64,000 bases of DNA from Nesterenkonia massiliensis (GCF_000455245.1 NZ_HG005166.1:159969-223968), one strand, 5' to 3'. Counted from the stretch's first letter, positions 52,977 through 61,673 are shown. Notes: a model not told the origin generated them from the sequence alone. Translations and numbers: made by a program.

Positions 52977-53981
52977 ATGTCACGCACCTCCCGACTTGGA
53001 CTTGCTGCGGCAGTCACCTCCCTCGCACTGCTGGTCTCTGCCTGCGGCGACGACGGCGCCACCGCTGATGCAGCTGAGGGAAACCAGAACGAAAACTCCA
53101 CCGTTGAGCGCGGTGAGGATTGGCCCGAGACCCTGGAGTTCATCTCCATCCCGTCTGAGGAGCAGACCGAGCTGGTCCAGCAGTACGAAGTCCTGCTCGA
53201 GCTCTTCGAAGAGGACCTGGGCGTGACGATCAACTCCACCTCGGCGACCTCCTACGCGGCAGTGATCGAAGCGATGAACGCCGGCAACGCTGATATCGCC
53301 AACTTCGGCCCATTCTCCTACGTGGTGGCAGCTGACACCGCCGGTGCCCAGCCGGTGGCCGTGGCCATCAACGCAGAAGGTGAGGATCCCTCCTACGTCT
53401 CCTACCTGGTCACCCAGGCCGATAACGACGAGATCAACAGCATCGAGGACCTCGAAGGAAAGACCGTCTGCTTCGTGGACCAGGTCTCCACCTCCGGTTT
53501 CCTCTACCCGACTGCAGGCCTGATGGAAGCTGGCCTGGAGGAAGGCGACTATGAGTCGGTCTTCGCGGGCGGCCACGACGCCTCCTTCATCTCCACGATG
53601 AACGGTGACTGCGACGCCGGCTTCGCTTACGACACCATGGTCGATGTCAACATGACCGGCCCCGAGGGCAACTACTCCCCGGATGACATGAAGGTCGTCT
53701 GGGAGTCTGAGGACATCCCGTCGGCACCGTTTGCCGCACATGAGTCCCTGCCCGAGGACATGGTCGAGGCCATGCGGGACATCCTGCTGACCAAGCTCAA
53801 CACTGAGTGGCTGGCCGAGAACGGCTACTGCGAGAACCCCGAGCCCGGCAGCGAGCCTGAGAACGACTGCTCCGCCGTGGTGCCGACCGCTGACTTCGGC
53901 TACATCGAGGTCGACGACTCCGTCTTCGACGGTATCCGCGCAGTGTGTGAGATCACCGAGGCTGACGCCTGCACCGTGTGA
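52977..53981 (+). CDS. phnD: Phosphonate-binding lipoprotein of ABC transporter
   Basis: A 334-residue substrate-binding protein. It has a lipoprotein signal with lipobox LVSAC (residues 19-23, Cys23), an acidic linker, then the PhnD-type domain: GVTINSTSATSYAAVIEAMNAG, ADIANFGPFSYVVAADTAGAQPVA and SIEDLEGKTVCFVDQVSTSGFLYP. It should deliver phosphonates to PhnCE at the outer face of the membrane. A GGAAGAGGAAA site precedes the start. Confidence 0.93.
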   Translation: MSRTSRLGLAAAVTSLALLVSACGDDGATADAAEGNQNENSTVERGEDWPETLEFISIPSEEQTELVQQYEVLLELFEEDLGVTINSTSATSYAAVIEAMNAGNADIANFGPFSYVVAADTAGAQPVAVAINAEGEDPSYVSYLVTQADNDEINSIEDLEGKTVCFVDQVSTSGFLYPTAGLMEAGLEEGDYESVFAGGHDASFISTMNGDCDAGFAYDTMVDVNMTGPEGNYSPDDMKVVWESEDIPSAPFAAHESLPEDMVEAMRDILLTKLNTEWLAENGYCENPEPGSEPENDCSAVVPTADFGYIEVDDSVFDGIRAVCEITEADACTV

Positions 53982-53992
53982 TTCACCCTTTC

Positions 53993-54050
53993 GGCACAGT
54001 CCGCACCTCACCCGGCCCGATGGGTCGGGACTTGAGATGCGGGCTGTGCC
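53993..54050 (+). promoter_or_regulatory. Large hairpin between phnD and phnC
   Basis: The 18-nt arms 53993-54010 and 54033-54050 begin GGCACAG and end CTGTGCC and pair at 16 positions, with G-U at the other two. It starts 11 bp after the phnD stop. It may protect the phnD message or partly terminate before phnC-phnE, giving an excess of binding protein. Confidence 0.65.
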
Positions 54051-54097
54051 ACTCCTATGAGTAAGACCGCGGAAGAAGAAGAAAGCGACAGTTGACC

Positions 54098-54946
54098 ATG
54101 GCACAGACCACTTTCGACTACCAGGCTCCGGCGTCCGGCGGCGAGCAGAGCATCAGCCTTCGGCAGGTGACCAAACGCTTCGGCGACCTCACCGCTCTCA
54201 AAGACATCAACATCGACTTCGTGCCCCGCAAGATTAATGTGCTGCTGGGGCTTTCGGGCTCGGGAAAGTCCACTTTGCTGCGCCATATCAACGGGCTGCA
54301 GCTGCCCACCGAGGGTGAAGTCATCACCCTCGGCACCGAAGTGCATAGGGCCGGACAGAAGAAGCTGCGCCACCTACGCCGCGACGTCGGCATGATCTTC
54401 CAGCACTTCCACCTGGTGGAGTCGATGTCTGTGCTGGAGAACGTCTGCACAGGAAAACTGGGCTCACTGCGCGGCCCGCGGCTCGGGCTCTTCAGCTACC
54501 CGAGGGCAGTGCGCGAACAGGCCATGGAACAGCTGGCCCGGGTTGGCCTGGCAGATAAGGCCTTCAACCGGGCAGATGCACTCTCCGGAGGTCAGATGCA
54601 GCGGGTGGCCATCGCTCGTGCGCTGATTCAGGAGCCTCAGGTGCTGCTGGCCGATGAGCCCGTAGCCGCTCTGGACCCGGTGTCCTCGGCCACCGTGATG
54701 GACCTCATCAGCCGGATCGCCAAGGAGGACAACCTCACCGTGGTCTGCTCGCTGCACCAGGTGGAGCTGGCACTAGAGTTCTCCGATCGGATCATCGGTC
54801 TGCGCGGCGGTGAAGTGGTGCTCGACCGCGACTCCCGCACCCTCAGCCTCGATGAGGCCCATACCATCTACAGTGCAGTGGCGAAGGTCGGCGAGAACGA
54901 GCTGGAGCAGGAAGCTTCCGCTCTGGCCGCGGCCCCGCAGGCCTGA
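54098..54946 (+). CDS. phnC: Phosphonate ABC transporter ATP-binding protein
   Basis: The transport ATPase: Walker A GLSGSGKST at residues 51-59, signature ALSGGQMQRVAIARAL, Walker B VLLADEPVAALDP and the switch histidine in CSLHQVE. It has 282 residues from ATG 54098; a TTG at 54092 is an equally spaced alternative behind the purine-rich GAAGAAGAAGAAAG. phnE follows after 15 bp. Confidence 0.94.
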   Translation: MAQTTFDYQAPASGGEQSISLRQVTKRFGDLTALKDINIDFVPRKINVLLGLSGSGKSTLLRHINGLQLPTEGEVITLGTEVHRAGQKKLRHLRRDVGMIFQHFHLVESMSVLENVCTGKLGSLRGPRLGLFSYPRAVREQAMEQLARVGLADKAFNRADALSGGQMQRVAIARALIQEPQVLLADEPVAALDPVSSATVMDLISRIAKEDNLTVVCSLHQVELALEFSDRIIGLRGGEVVLDRDSRTLSLDEAHTIYSAVAKVGENELEQEASALAAAPQA

Positions 54947-54961
54947 GAGGTTCGGCCCGTT

Positions 54962-56683
54962 ATGACACTCACTGCACCCGCGCCTGCCCCACGCTCCACG
55001 GCAGGCCGTACCGAACTGCCTCCGCGCCCGGCCCCGAACCCGCACACCATCGTGGTGTGGGTGATTATGCTCGGGCTGCTTGCTGGAGGCGTCTGGTCGA
55101 TGATCGATCTCGGGGTCACCCCCGAGAAGGTCTTTGGTCAGTTCGCCAATGCCGGAGACTTCCTCTCCCGTACCCTGCCGCTGGACTTCCCCGAGTTCGG
55201 GGAACTGATGTCGATGACAGTGGAGACTCTGGCCATCGTGCTGCTGGCCACGGCCTTCTCGGTCTTCGTCTCCCTACCGCTGGCTGTGCTGGCAGCAGCC
55301 AACACCACCACCGGCCCTTTCGCGCGCTTCAGCTCACGCGTGATCATCATGTTCTGCCGGGCTGTTCCGGACATTGTTTTTGCCGTCATCCTGTTCCGGC
55401 TCTTCGGTCTCGGCGCCTTGGTCGGCATCCTTGCCATGGGCCTGAGCTCCATCGGTATGGTGGGCAAACTCTATGCCGACGCGATTGAGGAGATCGACAA
55501 AGGTCCCTCGGAAGCGATTCAGGCAGCCGGTGGAGGGCGGTGGCAGTGGATCCTGTCTACTGTGATCCCGCAGATCATGCCGCAGATCATCGCCACTGGC
55601 CTGCACCGTTTCGACATCAATCTGCGAGCTTCGGTGATCCTGGGGTATGTGGGCGTCGGAGGCATCGGCTATTACCTCGCCGGTGCGCTGAACACTATGC
55701 AGTGGCAGCGCGGTATGGCGCTGGCGCTGGTGGTACTGGTGCTGTGCATCGTGGTGGAGCTGATTGCCGGCGTCATCCGCATGGCAATTATGGGCCGCGG
55801 CAAGGGCGGCTTCATCGGGCTGCTGAACAGCATCTCCGACGGATGGGTCACTCGGCCGGTGGACACCCACAGTCCACAGCGACTTGGCAGTGGCAGGGTC
55901 AGGGTCAGCCCACCCTGGGATGGGGCGCGCATCGCCCGAACGCTGAGCATCGGTACTCTCTTGGTGCTCATCGCCTTGGCTGTGCTGGTCACGGATCTGA
56001 CCCAGGCGAACTTCGGCCGCGCCGTCGAGAACTTCTTCCCGACTATGGGGCAGTTCTTCCCGCCCAGTGGGGGCGGCAACTACTGGGACTTCTTCTGGCC
56101 TTCAGTGGTGGAAACCGTGCAGATGGGCCTGGCCGCCACGCTGCTCGGCGTGGTGCTGGCCATCCCGGTGGGGTCGTTGGCTGCCCGGAACGTGGCGCCC
56201 AGCGCCGCAGTGGCCACCGGATTCCGTGTGTTCATCGTGGTGGTGCGCGGTATTCCGGAGCTGATCCTGGCCATCATCCTGCTGGTGATCGTCGGCTTCG
56301 GTCCGGTGCCGGGTGTGCTCGCGCTTGGTTTCGGCGCGATCGGCCTGTTGTCGAAACTGGTGGCGGACTCCATCGAGGAGACTGATGTGCGGGTTCAGGA
56401 TGCCGTCCGGGCTGGCGGCGCCAACCGCGCGCAGGTCTACTTTGCTGCCACTTTGCGGCAGACTGCCCCGGCGATGATCGCCCACGTGATGTACCAGCTG
56501 GACGTCAATATTCGCGCCTCCACGCTGCTGGGAATCGTCGGTGCTGGCGGCGTGGGGTACTGGCTGTTGCAGGCGCACCGGTTGCAGCAGTTCGATGTGC
56601 TCGCGCTGCTGATCATCAACATTCTGGTTGTGGTGCTGATTGTGGAGGGTCTGGCGCTGTATATGCGCAAAGTCATCCGCTAA
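54962..56683 (+). CDS. phnE: Phosphonate ABC transporter permease, fused PhnE1-PhnE2
   Basis: A 573-residue protein holding two complete permease domains. The first spans about 75-265 with the EAA-type loop GPSEAIQAAGGGRWQW. After a linker, the second (about 365-570) has the loop VRVQDAVRAGGANRAQ. Each half repeats the pattern NIRAS(V/T)(I/L)LG-VG-GG-GY. Many bacteria encode the halves as separate genes. It ends at a hairpin that overlaps the tsaB start. Confidence 0.94.
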   Translation: MTLTAPAPAPRSTAGRTELPPRPAPNPHTIVVWVIMLGLLAGGVWSMIDLGVTPEKVFGQFANAGDFLSRTLPLDFPEFGELMSMTVETLAIVLLATAFSVFVSLPLAVLAAANTTTGPFARFSSRVIIMFCRAVPDIVFAVILFRLFGLGALVGILAMGLSSIGMVGKLYADAIEEIDKGPSEAIQAAGGGRWQWILSTVIPQIMPQIIATGLHRFDINLRASVILGYVGVGGIGYYLAGALNTMQWQRGMALALVVLVLCIVVELIAGVIRMAIMGRGKGGFIGLLNSISDGWVTRPVDTHSPQRLGSGRVRVSPPWDGARIARTLSIGTLLVLIALAVLVTDLTQANFGRAVENFFPTMGQFFPPSGGGNYWDFFWPSVVETVQMGLAATLLGVVLAIPVGSLAARNVAPSAAVATGFRVFIVVVRGIPELILAIILLVIVGFGPVPGVLALGFGAIGLLSKLVADSIEETDVRVQDAVRAGGANRAQVYFAATLRQTAPAMIAHVMYQLDVNIRASTLLGIVGAGGVGYWLLQAHRLQQFDVLALLIINILVVVLIVEGLALYMRKVIR

Positions 56684-56701
56684 AGAGCCTGCGCTTCAAG
56701 G

Positions 56702-56738
56702 GAAGCACCCCTTCGTCGTTACGATGGAGGGGTGCTTC
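56702..56738 (+). terminator. phnE terminator overlapping tsaB promoter and start
   Basis: GAAGCACCCCT (56702-56712) pairs perfectly with AGGGGTGCTTC (56728-56738). The 15-nt loop contains the tsaB -10 box and the right arm contains the tsaB GTG start. It lies 18 bp after the phnE stop. Confidence 0.75.
56720..56725 (+). promoter_or_regulatory. Leaderless -10 box of tsaB in the hairpin loop
   Basis: TACGAT is 6 nt before the tsaB GTG. It would start a transcript at or next to the start codon, without the left arm of the hairpin. Confidence 0.55.
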
Positions 56739-57424
56739 TCTCTATCGATTCCTCCGCCGGTGCCTCTGTGGCGTTGCTCGGCCCTGAGGGCGTCATTGCC
56801 AGCCGGCGGACCTCGGCCACCAACACCCACGCGGAGTGGCTCGCGCCGGCGGTGCAGGAGGTTCTGAGTCAGGCCGTTCTGAACCATGCCGTTCTGAACC
56901 AGGCCGGGGTAGCGGTGAAGGAGCTGACGGGCGTCGTCGTCGGTGTGGGTCCCGGGCCGTTTACCGGCCTGCGCGTGGGGCTGGCCCTGGCGCATAGCCT
57001 TGCTGAAGCATGGGGGCTGCCGCTGCACGGGGTCTGCAGCCTCGATGCCCTGGCGTACCGGTTGGTGCGCACCGCCGGTGACGATACGCCGAAGGAGTTC
57101 CTGGTGGCCACCGATGCCCGCCGCCACGAAATCTACTGGGCACGCTACCGGTCCGCGCAGGAGGCTGCGGTCATGCTGGACGGGCCCCATGTCAGCGCCG
57201 CCGACCAGGCGCCTGCCCTGCCGGTAGTCGGTGCCGGAGCCGGCCTCTATCCTGAACAGCTCCATCCCGTGGCCCTCGACGCCGACGTCGCCACTTGGCT
57301 CCCGGACGCTGCGGATTTGGCGATGGTGGCCGCAGCCGCGGGAGAAGGCGCGCTGCGCGATCCCTATCCGCTGTACCTGCGCGAATCTGATGCTCAAGTG
57401 CCACAGCAGATGCGAGGCCGCTGA
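56732..57424 (+). CDS. tsaB: tRNA threonylcarbamoyladenosine biosynthesis protein TsaB
   Basis: Partner of TsaD in t6A synthesis. The 230 residues start LLSIDSSAGASVALLG after the GTG and contain VVGVGPGPFTGLRVGLALAHSLAEAWGLPLHGVCSLDAL, the family core. Residues about 44-58 are three near-identical V-L-N-x-A units coded by a 15-bp tandem repeat. rimI follows after 2 bp and tsaD overlaps rimI. Confidence 0.93.
   Translation: MLLSIDSSAGASVALLGPEGVIASRRTSATNTHAEWLAPAVQEVLSQAVLNHAVLNQAGVAVKELTGVVVGVGPGPFTGLRVGLALAHSLAEAWGLPLHGVCSLDALAYRLVRTAGDDTPKEFLVATDARRHEIYWARYRSAQEAAVMLDGPHVSAADQAPALPVVGAGAGLYPEQLHPVALDADVATWLPDAADLAMVAAAAGEGALRDPYPLYLRESDAQVPQQMRGR
56861..56905 (+). repeat. 15-bp tandem repeat in tsaB
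   Basis: Three in-frame units at 56861, 56876 and 56891 share GTTCTGA and GCC ends and encode VLSQA, VLNHA and VLNQA. Confidence 0.8.
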
Positions 57425-57426
57425 GC

Positions 57427-57987
57427 ATGTCCGGCACATACGCTGAAGCCCCCACCCCGGGCTCCATCACTCTGCGCCCGATGACCGCCGCCGACGTCGC
57501 CGTCGTCCTCGAACTTGAACGCGAGCTTTTCCCCCACGATGCCTGGCCGGAGAGTTTCTTCTACGACGAGCTCGCTCAGGCTGAACCTGCATTGGCCGCC
57601 GAGCGAGCCACCCACCGCTACTGGGTGGCGGAGGCTACCCAGCCTCAGGGCCGCGGCGTCATCGTCGGTTATGCCGGAATGATGTGCGTGCTGCCGCTGG
57701 CTGATGTGCAGACCATTGCGGTGGCTCCCGCCGCCCAAGGCCGGGGTTTGGGCACCCGGCTGCTGGCCGAGATAGAAGCCGAGGCCGTCCGCCGGGGCGC
57801 AGAAGACCTGCTGCTGGAGGTCCGCGAGGACAACCCCGCAGCCCAGCGGCTCTACCTGCGCGTGGGCTTTGAACAGATCCACAAGAGGCGGGCGTATTAT
57901 CCCGACGGCGGGGACGCGCTGATCATGCGCAAACACCTCGCCGACCCCAAGCCCTCCACTGCCGCCAATCTGATGGGAGCCCCATGA
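57427..57987 (+). CDS. rimI: Ribosomal protein S18-alanine N-acetyltransferase RimI-like
   Basis: A GNAT acetyltransferase of 186 residues. Acetyl-CoA-binding motif A is [19 protein letters not shown], followed by [22 protein letters not shown]. Its place between tsaB and tsaD is the standard actinobacterial arrangement. The substrate (S18 or other N-termini) follows from the family only. The stop overlaps the tsaD start by 4 bp. Confidence 0.92.
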   Translation: MSGTYAEAPTPGSITLRPMTAADVAVVLELERELFPHDAWPESFFYDELAQAEPALAAERATHRYWVAEATQPQGRGVIVGYAGMMCVLPLADVQTIAVAPAAQGRGLGTRLLAEIEAEAVRRGAEDLLLEVREDNPAAQRLYLRVGFEQIHKRRAYYPDGGDALIMRKHLADPKPSTAANLMGAP

Positions 57988-59084
57988 GCGCAACTGCTGC
58001 AGCACCCAAGGCTGAGCCGCTGGTGCTCGGCATCGAATCCTCCTGCGATGAAACCGGCGTAGGCATTGTGCGGGGCACCCGGCTGCTGGCCAATGAAGTG
58101 GCCTCCTCCATGGAGGAGCACGTCCGCTTCGGCGGTGTGATCCCGGAGATTGCTGCCCGGGCGCATCTGGAGGCGTTCACCCCCACGCTGCGCCGCGCAC
58201 TGGACACCGCCGGGGTAAGCCTGGATGAGGTTGATGCGATTGCGGTGACCTCCGGTCCAGGACTCGCCGGTGCCCTGATGGTCGGACTGAGCGCAGCCAA
58301 GGGCCTGGCGATGGCAGCTGATAAGCCGCTCTACGGCATCAACCACCTGGTGGCGCATGTGGCGGTGGGGCTCTTGGACACTGCCGAGGGGCAGGTCCAG
58401 TCACTGCCGCCGAATACCGGTGCGCTATTAGTCTCCGGCGGCCATACTGAGATCCTGCGCGTAGGCTCGCTGACCGATGATGTGCAGCTGCTGGGCTCCA
58501 CCATCGATGACGCAGCCGGGGAAGCTTATGACAAGACCGCCCGGCTGCTGGGCCTGGGCTACCCCGGGGGACCGGCCATTGACGCTGCCGCCGCCGATGG
58601 CGACCCTAAAGCCTTCCGGTTCCCCCGTGGGCTGACTATGCCGAAGTTCGAAGGCAGCGCTGAGAATCCAGGGAAGCACCGCCATAACTGGAGCTTCTCC
58701 GGGCTGAAGACTGCAGTCGCCCGTGCCGTGGAGCAGTTTGAGAAGGCCGGTCAGCCGGTGCCGGTGGCTGATATCGCTGCCAGCTTCCAGGAGGCGGTAG
58801 TTGATGTGCTGACCTCCAAGGCGGTGCGTGCCTGCCGAGAGCATGGCATCACCACGCTGCTGTTGGGCGGGGGCGTGGCTGCTAATCGCCGGCTGCGTCA
58901 GCTGCTGGGGGACCGCTGTGCCTCAGCGGGCATCCAGCTGATCATCCCACCGGTGAAACTGTGCACTGACAACGGTGCGATGGTGGCAGCCCTGGGCGCC
59001 CAGCTGGTGGCAGCCGGCGCGTCCCCATCCTCGCTGGGCATCCCGGCCGATTCCTCTCTGCCGGTGGAGCGCGTCAGCGTCTAA
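57984..59084 (+). CDS. tsaD: tRNA N6-adenosine threonylcarbamoyltransferase
   Basis: Transfers threonylcarbamoyl to A37 of tRNA. The ASKHA-fold protein of 366 residues has [13 protein letters not shown], the metal histidines in NHLVAHVA (H-x3-H), [11 protein letters not shown] and the C-terminal [14 protein letters not shown]. All conserved parts are present. Downstream lies the left inverted repeat of the nuclease-gene element. Confidence 0.96.
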   Translation: MSATAAAPKAEPLVLGIESSCDETGVGIVRGTRLLANEVASSMEEHVRFGGVIPEIAARAHLEAFTPTLRRALDTAGVSLDEVDAIAVTSGPGLAGALMVGLSAAKGLAMAADKPLYGINHLVAHVAVGLLDTAEGQVQSLPPNTGALLVSGGHTEILRVGSLTDDVQLLGSTIDDAAGEAYDKTARLLGLGYPGGPAIDAAAADGDPKAFRFPRGLTMPKFEGSAENPGKHRHNWSFSGLKTAVARAVEQFEKAGQPVPVADIAASFQEAVVDVLTSKAVRACREHGITTLLLGGGVAANRRLRQLLGDRCASAGIQLIIPPVKLCTDNGAMVAALGAQLVAAGASPSSLGIPADSSLPVERVSV

Positions 59085-59113
59085 TCCGCCGCAGGCAGCT
59101 GCGATCTCGCCGA

Positions 59114-59178
59114 TCGCACCCCACATCCGCAAACGCGCGCTTGCCTAGGTGGGGTGCGAATGCGTGAAGTGGGGTGTC
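59114..59178. repeat. Left inverted repeat with three copies of an 18-bp unit
   Basis: The 18-bp unit with core GTGGGGTG occurs at 59114-59131 (inverted), 59142-59159 and 59161-59178 (TGCGTGAAGTGGGGTGTC). The first two form a hairpin with 11-bp outer arms. The last copy ends 1 bp before the stop codon of the enclosed gene. It may also end tsaD transcription. Confidence 0.75.
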
Positions 59179-59179
59179 C

Positions 59180-60328
59180 TCACCGCAGTGAGCCCGTCCG
59201 GTCTGTCTGCGGCAAGCCTGCGCGAAGCAGACGGTCCGCCAGCTGCTGAGGGGACTTCAGATCATCCCAGACCCAGCGCACCACGCGAAGCCCCAGCTCG
59301 GAGAGAGCCTCCTCGCGCAGTTTCTCCTGGAAGACGACCTCTCCGGGATCGAGGCCTGAGAGTACCCGGGACCGGGAATACTTCATCCGCCCATCGAACT
59401 CGCCGACAAGCCCGAGATCCGGCCAGTAAAAATCGGTTCGCGCCGTGTCCCCGCGCGGCAGTTGGAAGTTCGCTTGCAGAATCGGTGCTGGAAATCCCAG
59501 AGTGTGCATCACCGCCCTCGACCAGGACTCGCCGACTGACTCTGCCGCGCCGTCGGCGAAGGCTATGAGTTGATCCCACCGGTCCTTCATCCGTTGGGGG
59601 CCCAGGAAATCGAGCCAGGGCGCGAAGTCCTGGGTCGCCAGGGCACGGTGCCCCGGAACGCGTCCCCCGAGTACAGCATCAAGAACGACGATGGCGTCGG
59701 CCAGTTCCATCCTGGCGACCGTATCAATCACGCTGAAGGTCAGGGATTCTGCCTGAGTCAGCTGCCCTGGCGCTAGCAGATCCCTGAAGAACTGTGCCGG
59801 TGGGCCTAGCGGCAGCTGGAGTTCACGATTGCGATATGCCGCAGTCGCTTGAGCCCGGTGATAACCGGTGGGGATAGGAGCGACGACGCGTCGTTCCGCC
59901 AACGCCTGAAACCGCCGACGGATGAGTTCAGAAGAGAACTGGGCCTGCTTGAGAAGGTGCTGAAGTTCGCGATGCTGGGTTGGCAGTTGCGGCAAGGATG
60001 CGCCGGATGCTCCCGCGCGCGAGGAGCGAAACGTTCGCAGATGCACAGCGTTGGGGACCTGAAGCATCGGCACACCGTGCACGGCTAAAGATGTTTCCCG
60101 GCAAAAGACGGGCCTGCGCTTGACCGCGGCAGTTGCGGCGGCCGCCAGCAGATGCTGCTGACTGGGATAGGCGCTGAAGAATGCGGCCGTGTCGACGTAG
60201 ACGCCGCGTCGGAGCCTTAGGAGTTCGCCCTGACGTGCCCGGTGTTCGAGGGTCCGGTCCGTACTGGGCCGCCCTGGCGGCGTCGGCAGCAGCAAGTGCG
60301 GGATTGGGGGTGCGGGCGCAGGTGTCAT
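59180..60328 (-). CDS. AbiEi-type winged helix and DUF559/Vsr-like nuclease-fold protein
   Basis: A 382-residue protein. The N-terminal region (about 25-50, RARQGELLRLRRGVYVD) resembles the AbiEi antitoxin winged helix. The C-terminal ~115 residues resemble the DUF559/Vsr endonuclease fold, with candidate acidic and basic active-site residues Glu267 (GES), Asp299 (RTDFYWPD), Glu310 and Asp312 (GEFDGRMKY) and Lys316. No partner toxin gene is adjacent. Such proteins occur in multiple copies in actinomycete genomes; their function is not established. ATG 60328 is chosen; GTG 60361 is possible. Confidence 0.7.
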   Translation of the reverse strand: MTPAPAPPIPHLLLPTPPGRPSTDRTLEHRARQGELLRLRRGVYVDTAAFFSAYPSQQHLLAAAATAAVKRRPVFCRETSLAVHGVPMLQVPNAVHLRTFRSSRAGASGASLPQLPTQHRELQHLLKQAQFSSELIRRRFQALAERRVVAPIPTGYHRAQATAAYRNRELQLPLGPPAQFFRDLLAPGQLTQAESLTFSVIDTVARMELADAIVVLDAVLGGRVPGHRALATQDFAPWLDFLGPQRMKDRWDQLIAFADGAAESVGESWSRAVMHTLGFPAPILQANFQLPRGDTARTDFYWPDLGLVGEFDGRMKYSRSRVLSGLDPGEVVFQEKLREEALSELGLRVVRWVWDDLKSPQQLADRLLRAGLPQTDRTGSLR

Positions 60329-60448
60329 AGCACCAGCCTGATGCCGTCCGCGAGATGACACGAGGTCGGATTGGCCACCTGTGGAAAACGGCGGCGCAGA
60401 TAATCGCCCATCGCATGGCGTGGCGGTCAGGTCAGCCAGGTGCGGGAC

Positions 60449-60513
60449 GACACCCCACTTAGCGCAATCGCACCCTAGCTGCGCAAGCGCCTATTTGCGT
60501 AAGTGGGGTGCGC
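60449..60513. repeat. Right inverted repeat with three copies of the 18-bp unit
   Basis: Units lie at 60449-60466 (inverted), 60468-60485 (inverted, diverged) and 60496-60513 (TGCGTAAGTGGGGTGCGC). The arrangement is the mirror image of the left cluster. It forms a long hairpin 11 bp after the stop of the next gene and may serve as its terminator. Confidence 0.75.
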
Positions 60514-60524
60514 CTTCAGCGAGA

Positions 60525-61673
60525 TCAGCCGTTGATGGAGGTGCGGGTGCGCGCGGCGGAATCCAGCACCACCTGGCGCAGGTCGCCGTCGTGGGTCTCG
60601 GCAACCTTGCGCTGCCGCTGGTAACCGGCCTGCTTCATCATGGTCTCCACGTACCGCAGCTCCTCGGCACAGCCTAGTTCCTTCGCCACCGGCTCCAGCC
60701 GGTCCAGTTCCTTGGCCAGGTGGTCGGAGACCAGCTCCTCATCACCGTTTTCATTGAGGATGATGATCGCATCCAGCCCGTAGCGGGCTGCCCGCCACTT
60801 ATTCTCCTTCACGTACCACGGCGGCATGGAGGTCACCGAGCCGCCATTGTCCAAATGCTGCACAGTGTCACGGACAAGGCACTGGGTCAGCGCCGCCAGT
60901 GCACCGATCTCCTCCAGGGTCGCTACGCCATCGCATACCCGCAGCTCGACAGTGCCAAGCCGCGGTACGGCCCGGACATCCCAGCGAACCTCGGTCACAT
61001 CGCGGATCACTCCGGTGTGCTCCAGATCGGAGACGGCCTTCTCATACCCGGACCACTCCTCGAATTGGAAGCTGGTCCCGGCGGTGGGCAGCTGCTGGAA
61101 CATCAGCGCACGGTTGGAGGCATACCCGGTGTCCTCACCCGACCAGTACGGGGAAGAAGCCGAAAGCGCCTGAAAATGCGCGTTGTAGTTGCACAGTGAA
61201 TTGACGACCGGCATCGCATATTTCACATCATCGAGCCCCACGTGAACGTGGACGCCGTAGATCACCATCTGCCGACCCCACCACTGGGTGCGGGAGATCA
61301 GCTCGTTATAGCGCTCCTTATCGGTCACCGGCTGCTTGCTCGGCGGAGCGAAGGGGTGGCTGCCCTGGCAGTAGAGATCCACATCCAGGGGTTCGGCATG
61401 CTTCATCACCGTCTGCGCTGTCTTGCGCAGCTGCTCCACACCCTCTTCCACGCTGTGGCACACATCAGTGACCAGTTCGATGGTGTTCAGCAGCAGCTCC
61501 TGCTTCACATAGGGGTGTTCGTCTTCTCCGGAGAGCTCGGGGATCTCCTTGCGCGCAGACTCCAGGATGCGTTCGGCCACGCTGCGCAGATCGCCGGTCT
61601 GACGGTCCACCAGGGCTAGTTCCCATTCCAGGCCGAGGGTGAAGCGTTCAGACTTCGCAAAGGGCAATTCCAC
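60525..61673 (-). CDS. Carboxylate-amine ligase, YbdK/GCS2 family
   Basis: A 382-residue glutamate-cysteine ligase type 2 family protein with TLGLEWELALVD at the start, KQELLLNTIELVTDVCHSV, YGVHVHVGLDD, and SFQFEEWSGYE. YbdK relatives have weak glutamate-cysteine ligase activity in vitro; the true substrate is uncertain. The GTG at 61673 is preferred because an AAGGAG-type site lies 6 nt upstream; a GTG at 61688 would add five residues. The gene ends at the right inverted repeat. Confidence 0.88.
   Translation of the reverse strand: MELPFAKSERFTLGLEWELALVDRQTGDLRSVAERILESARKEIPELSGEDEHPYVKQELLLNTIELVTDVCHSVEEGVEQLRKTAQTVMKHAEPLDVDLYCQGSHPFAPPSKQPVTDKERYNELISRTQWWGRQMVIYGVHVHVGLDDVKYAMPVVNSLCNYNAHFQALSASSPYWSGEDTGYASNRALMFQQLPTAGTSFQFEEWSGYEKAVSDLEHTGVIRDVTEVRWDVRAVPRLGTVELRVCDGVATLEEIGALAALTQCLVRDTVQHLDNGGSVTSMPPWYVKENKWRAARYGLDAIIILNENGDEELVSDHLAKELDRLEPVAKELGCAEELRYVETMMKQAGYQRQRKVAETHDGDLRQVVLDSAARTRTSING

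Larger units (their letters stand above)
59103..60526. mobile_element. Putative 1.4-kb element bounded by 65-bp inverted repeats
   Basis: The sequences 59114-59178 and 60449-60513 are both 65 bp long and align as inverted repeats without gaps at 52 of 65 positions. A further GATCTCGC/GCGAGATC pair lies just outside (59103-59110, 60519-60526). They enclose a single gene for a winged-helix/nuclease protein. No target duplication was recognised and no known transposase is present, so mobility is inferred from structure only. Confidence 0.5.

Noticed and set aside
52825..53226. Open frame between phnN and phnD
   Set aside because: It runs into phnD in another frame and its start lies in the candidate PHO box region.
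52980..54104. 374-codon open frame opposite phnD
   Set aside because: Shadow of the phnD codons; His/Gly/Asp-rich with no domain.
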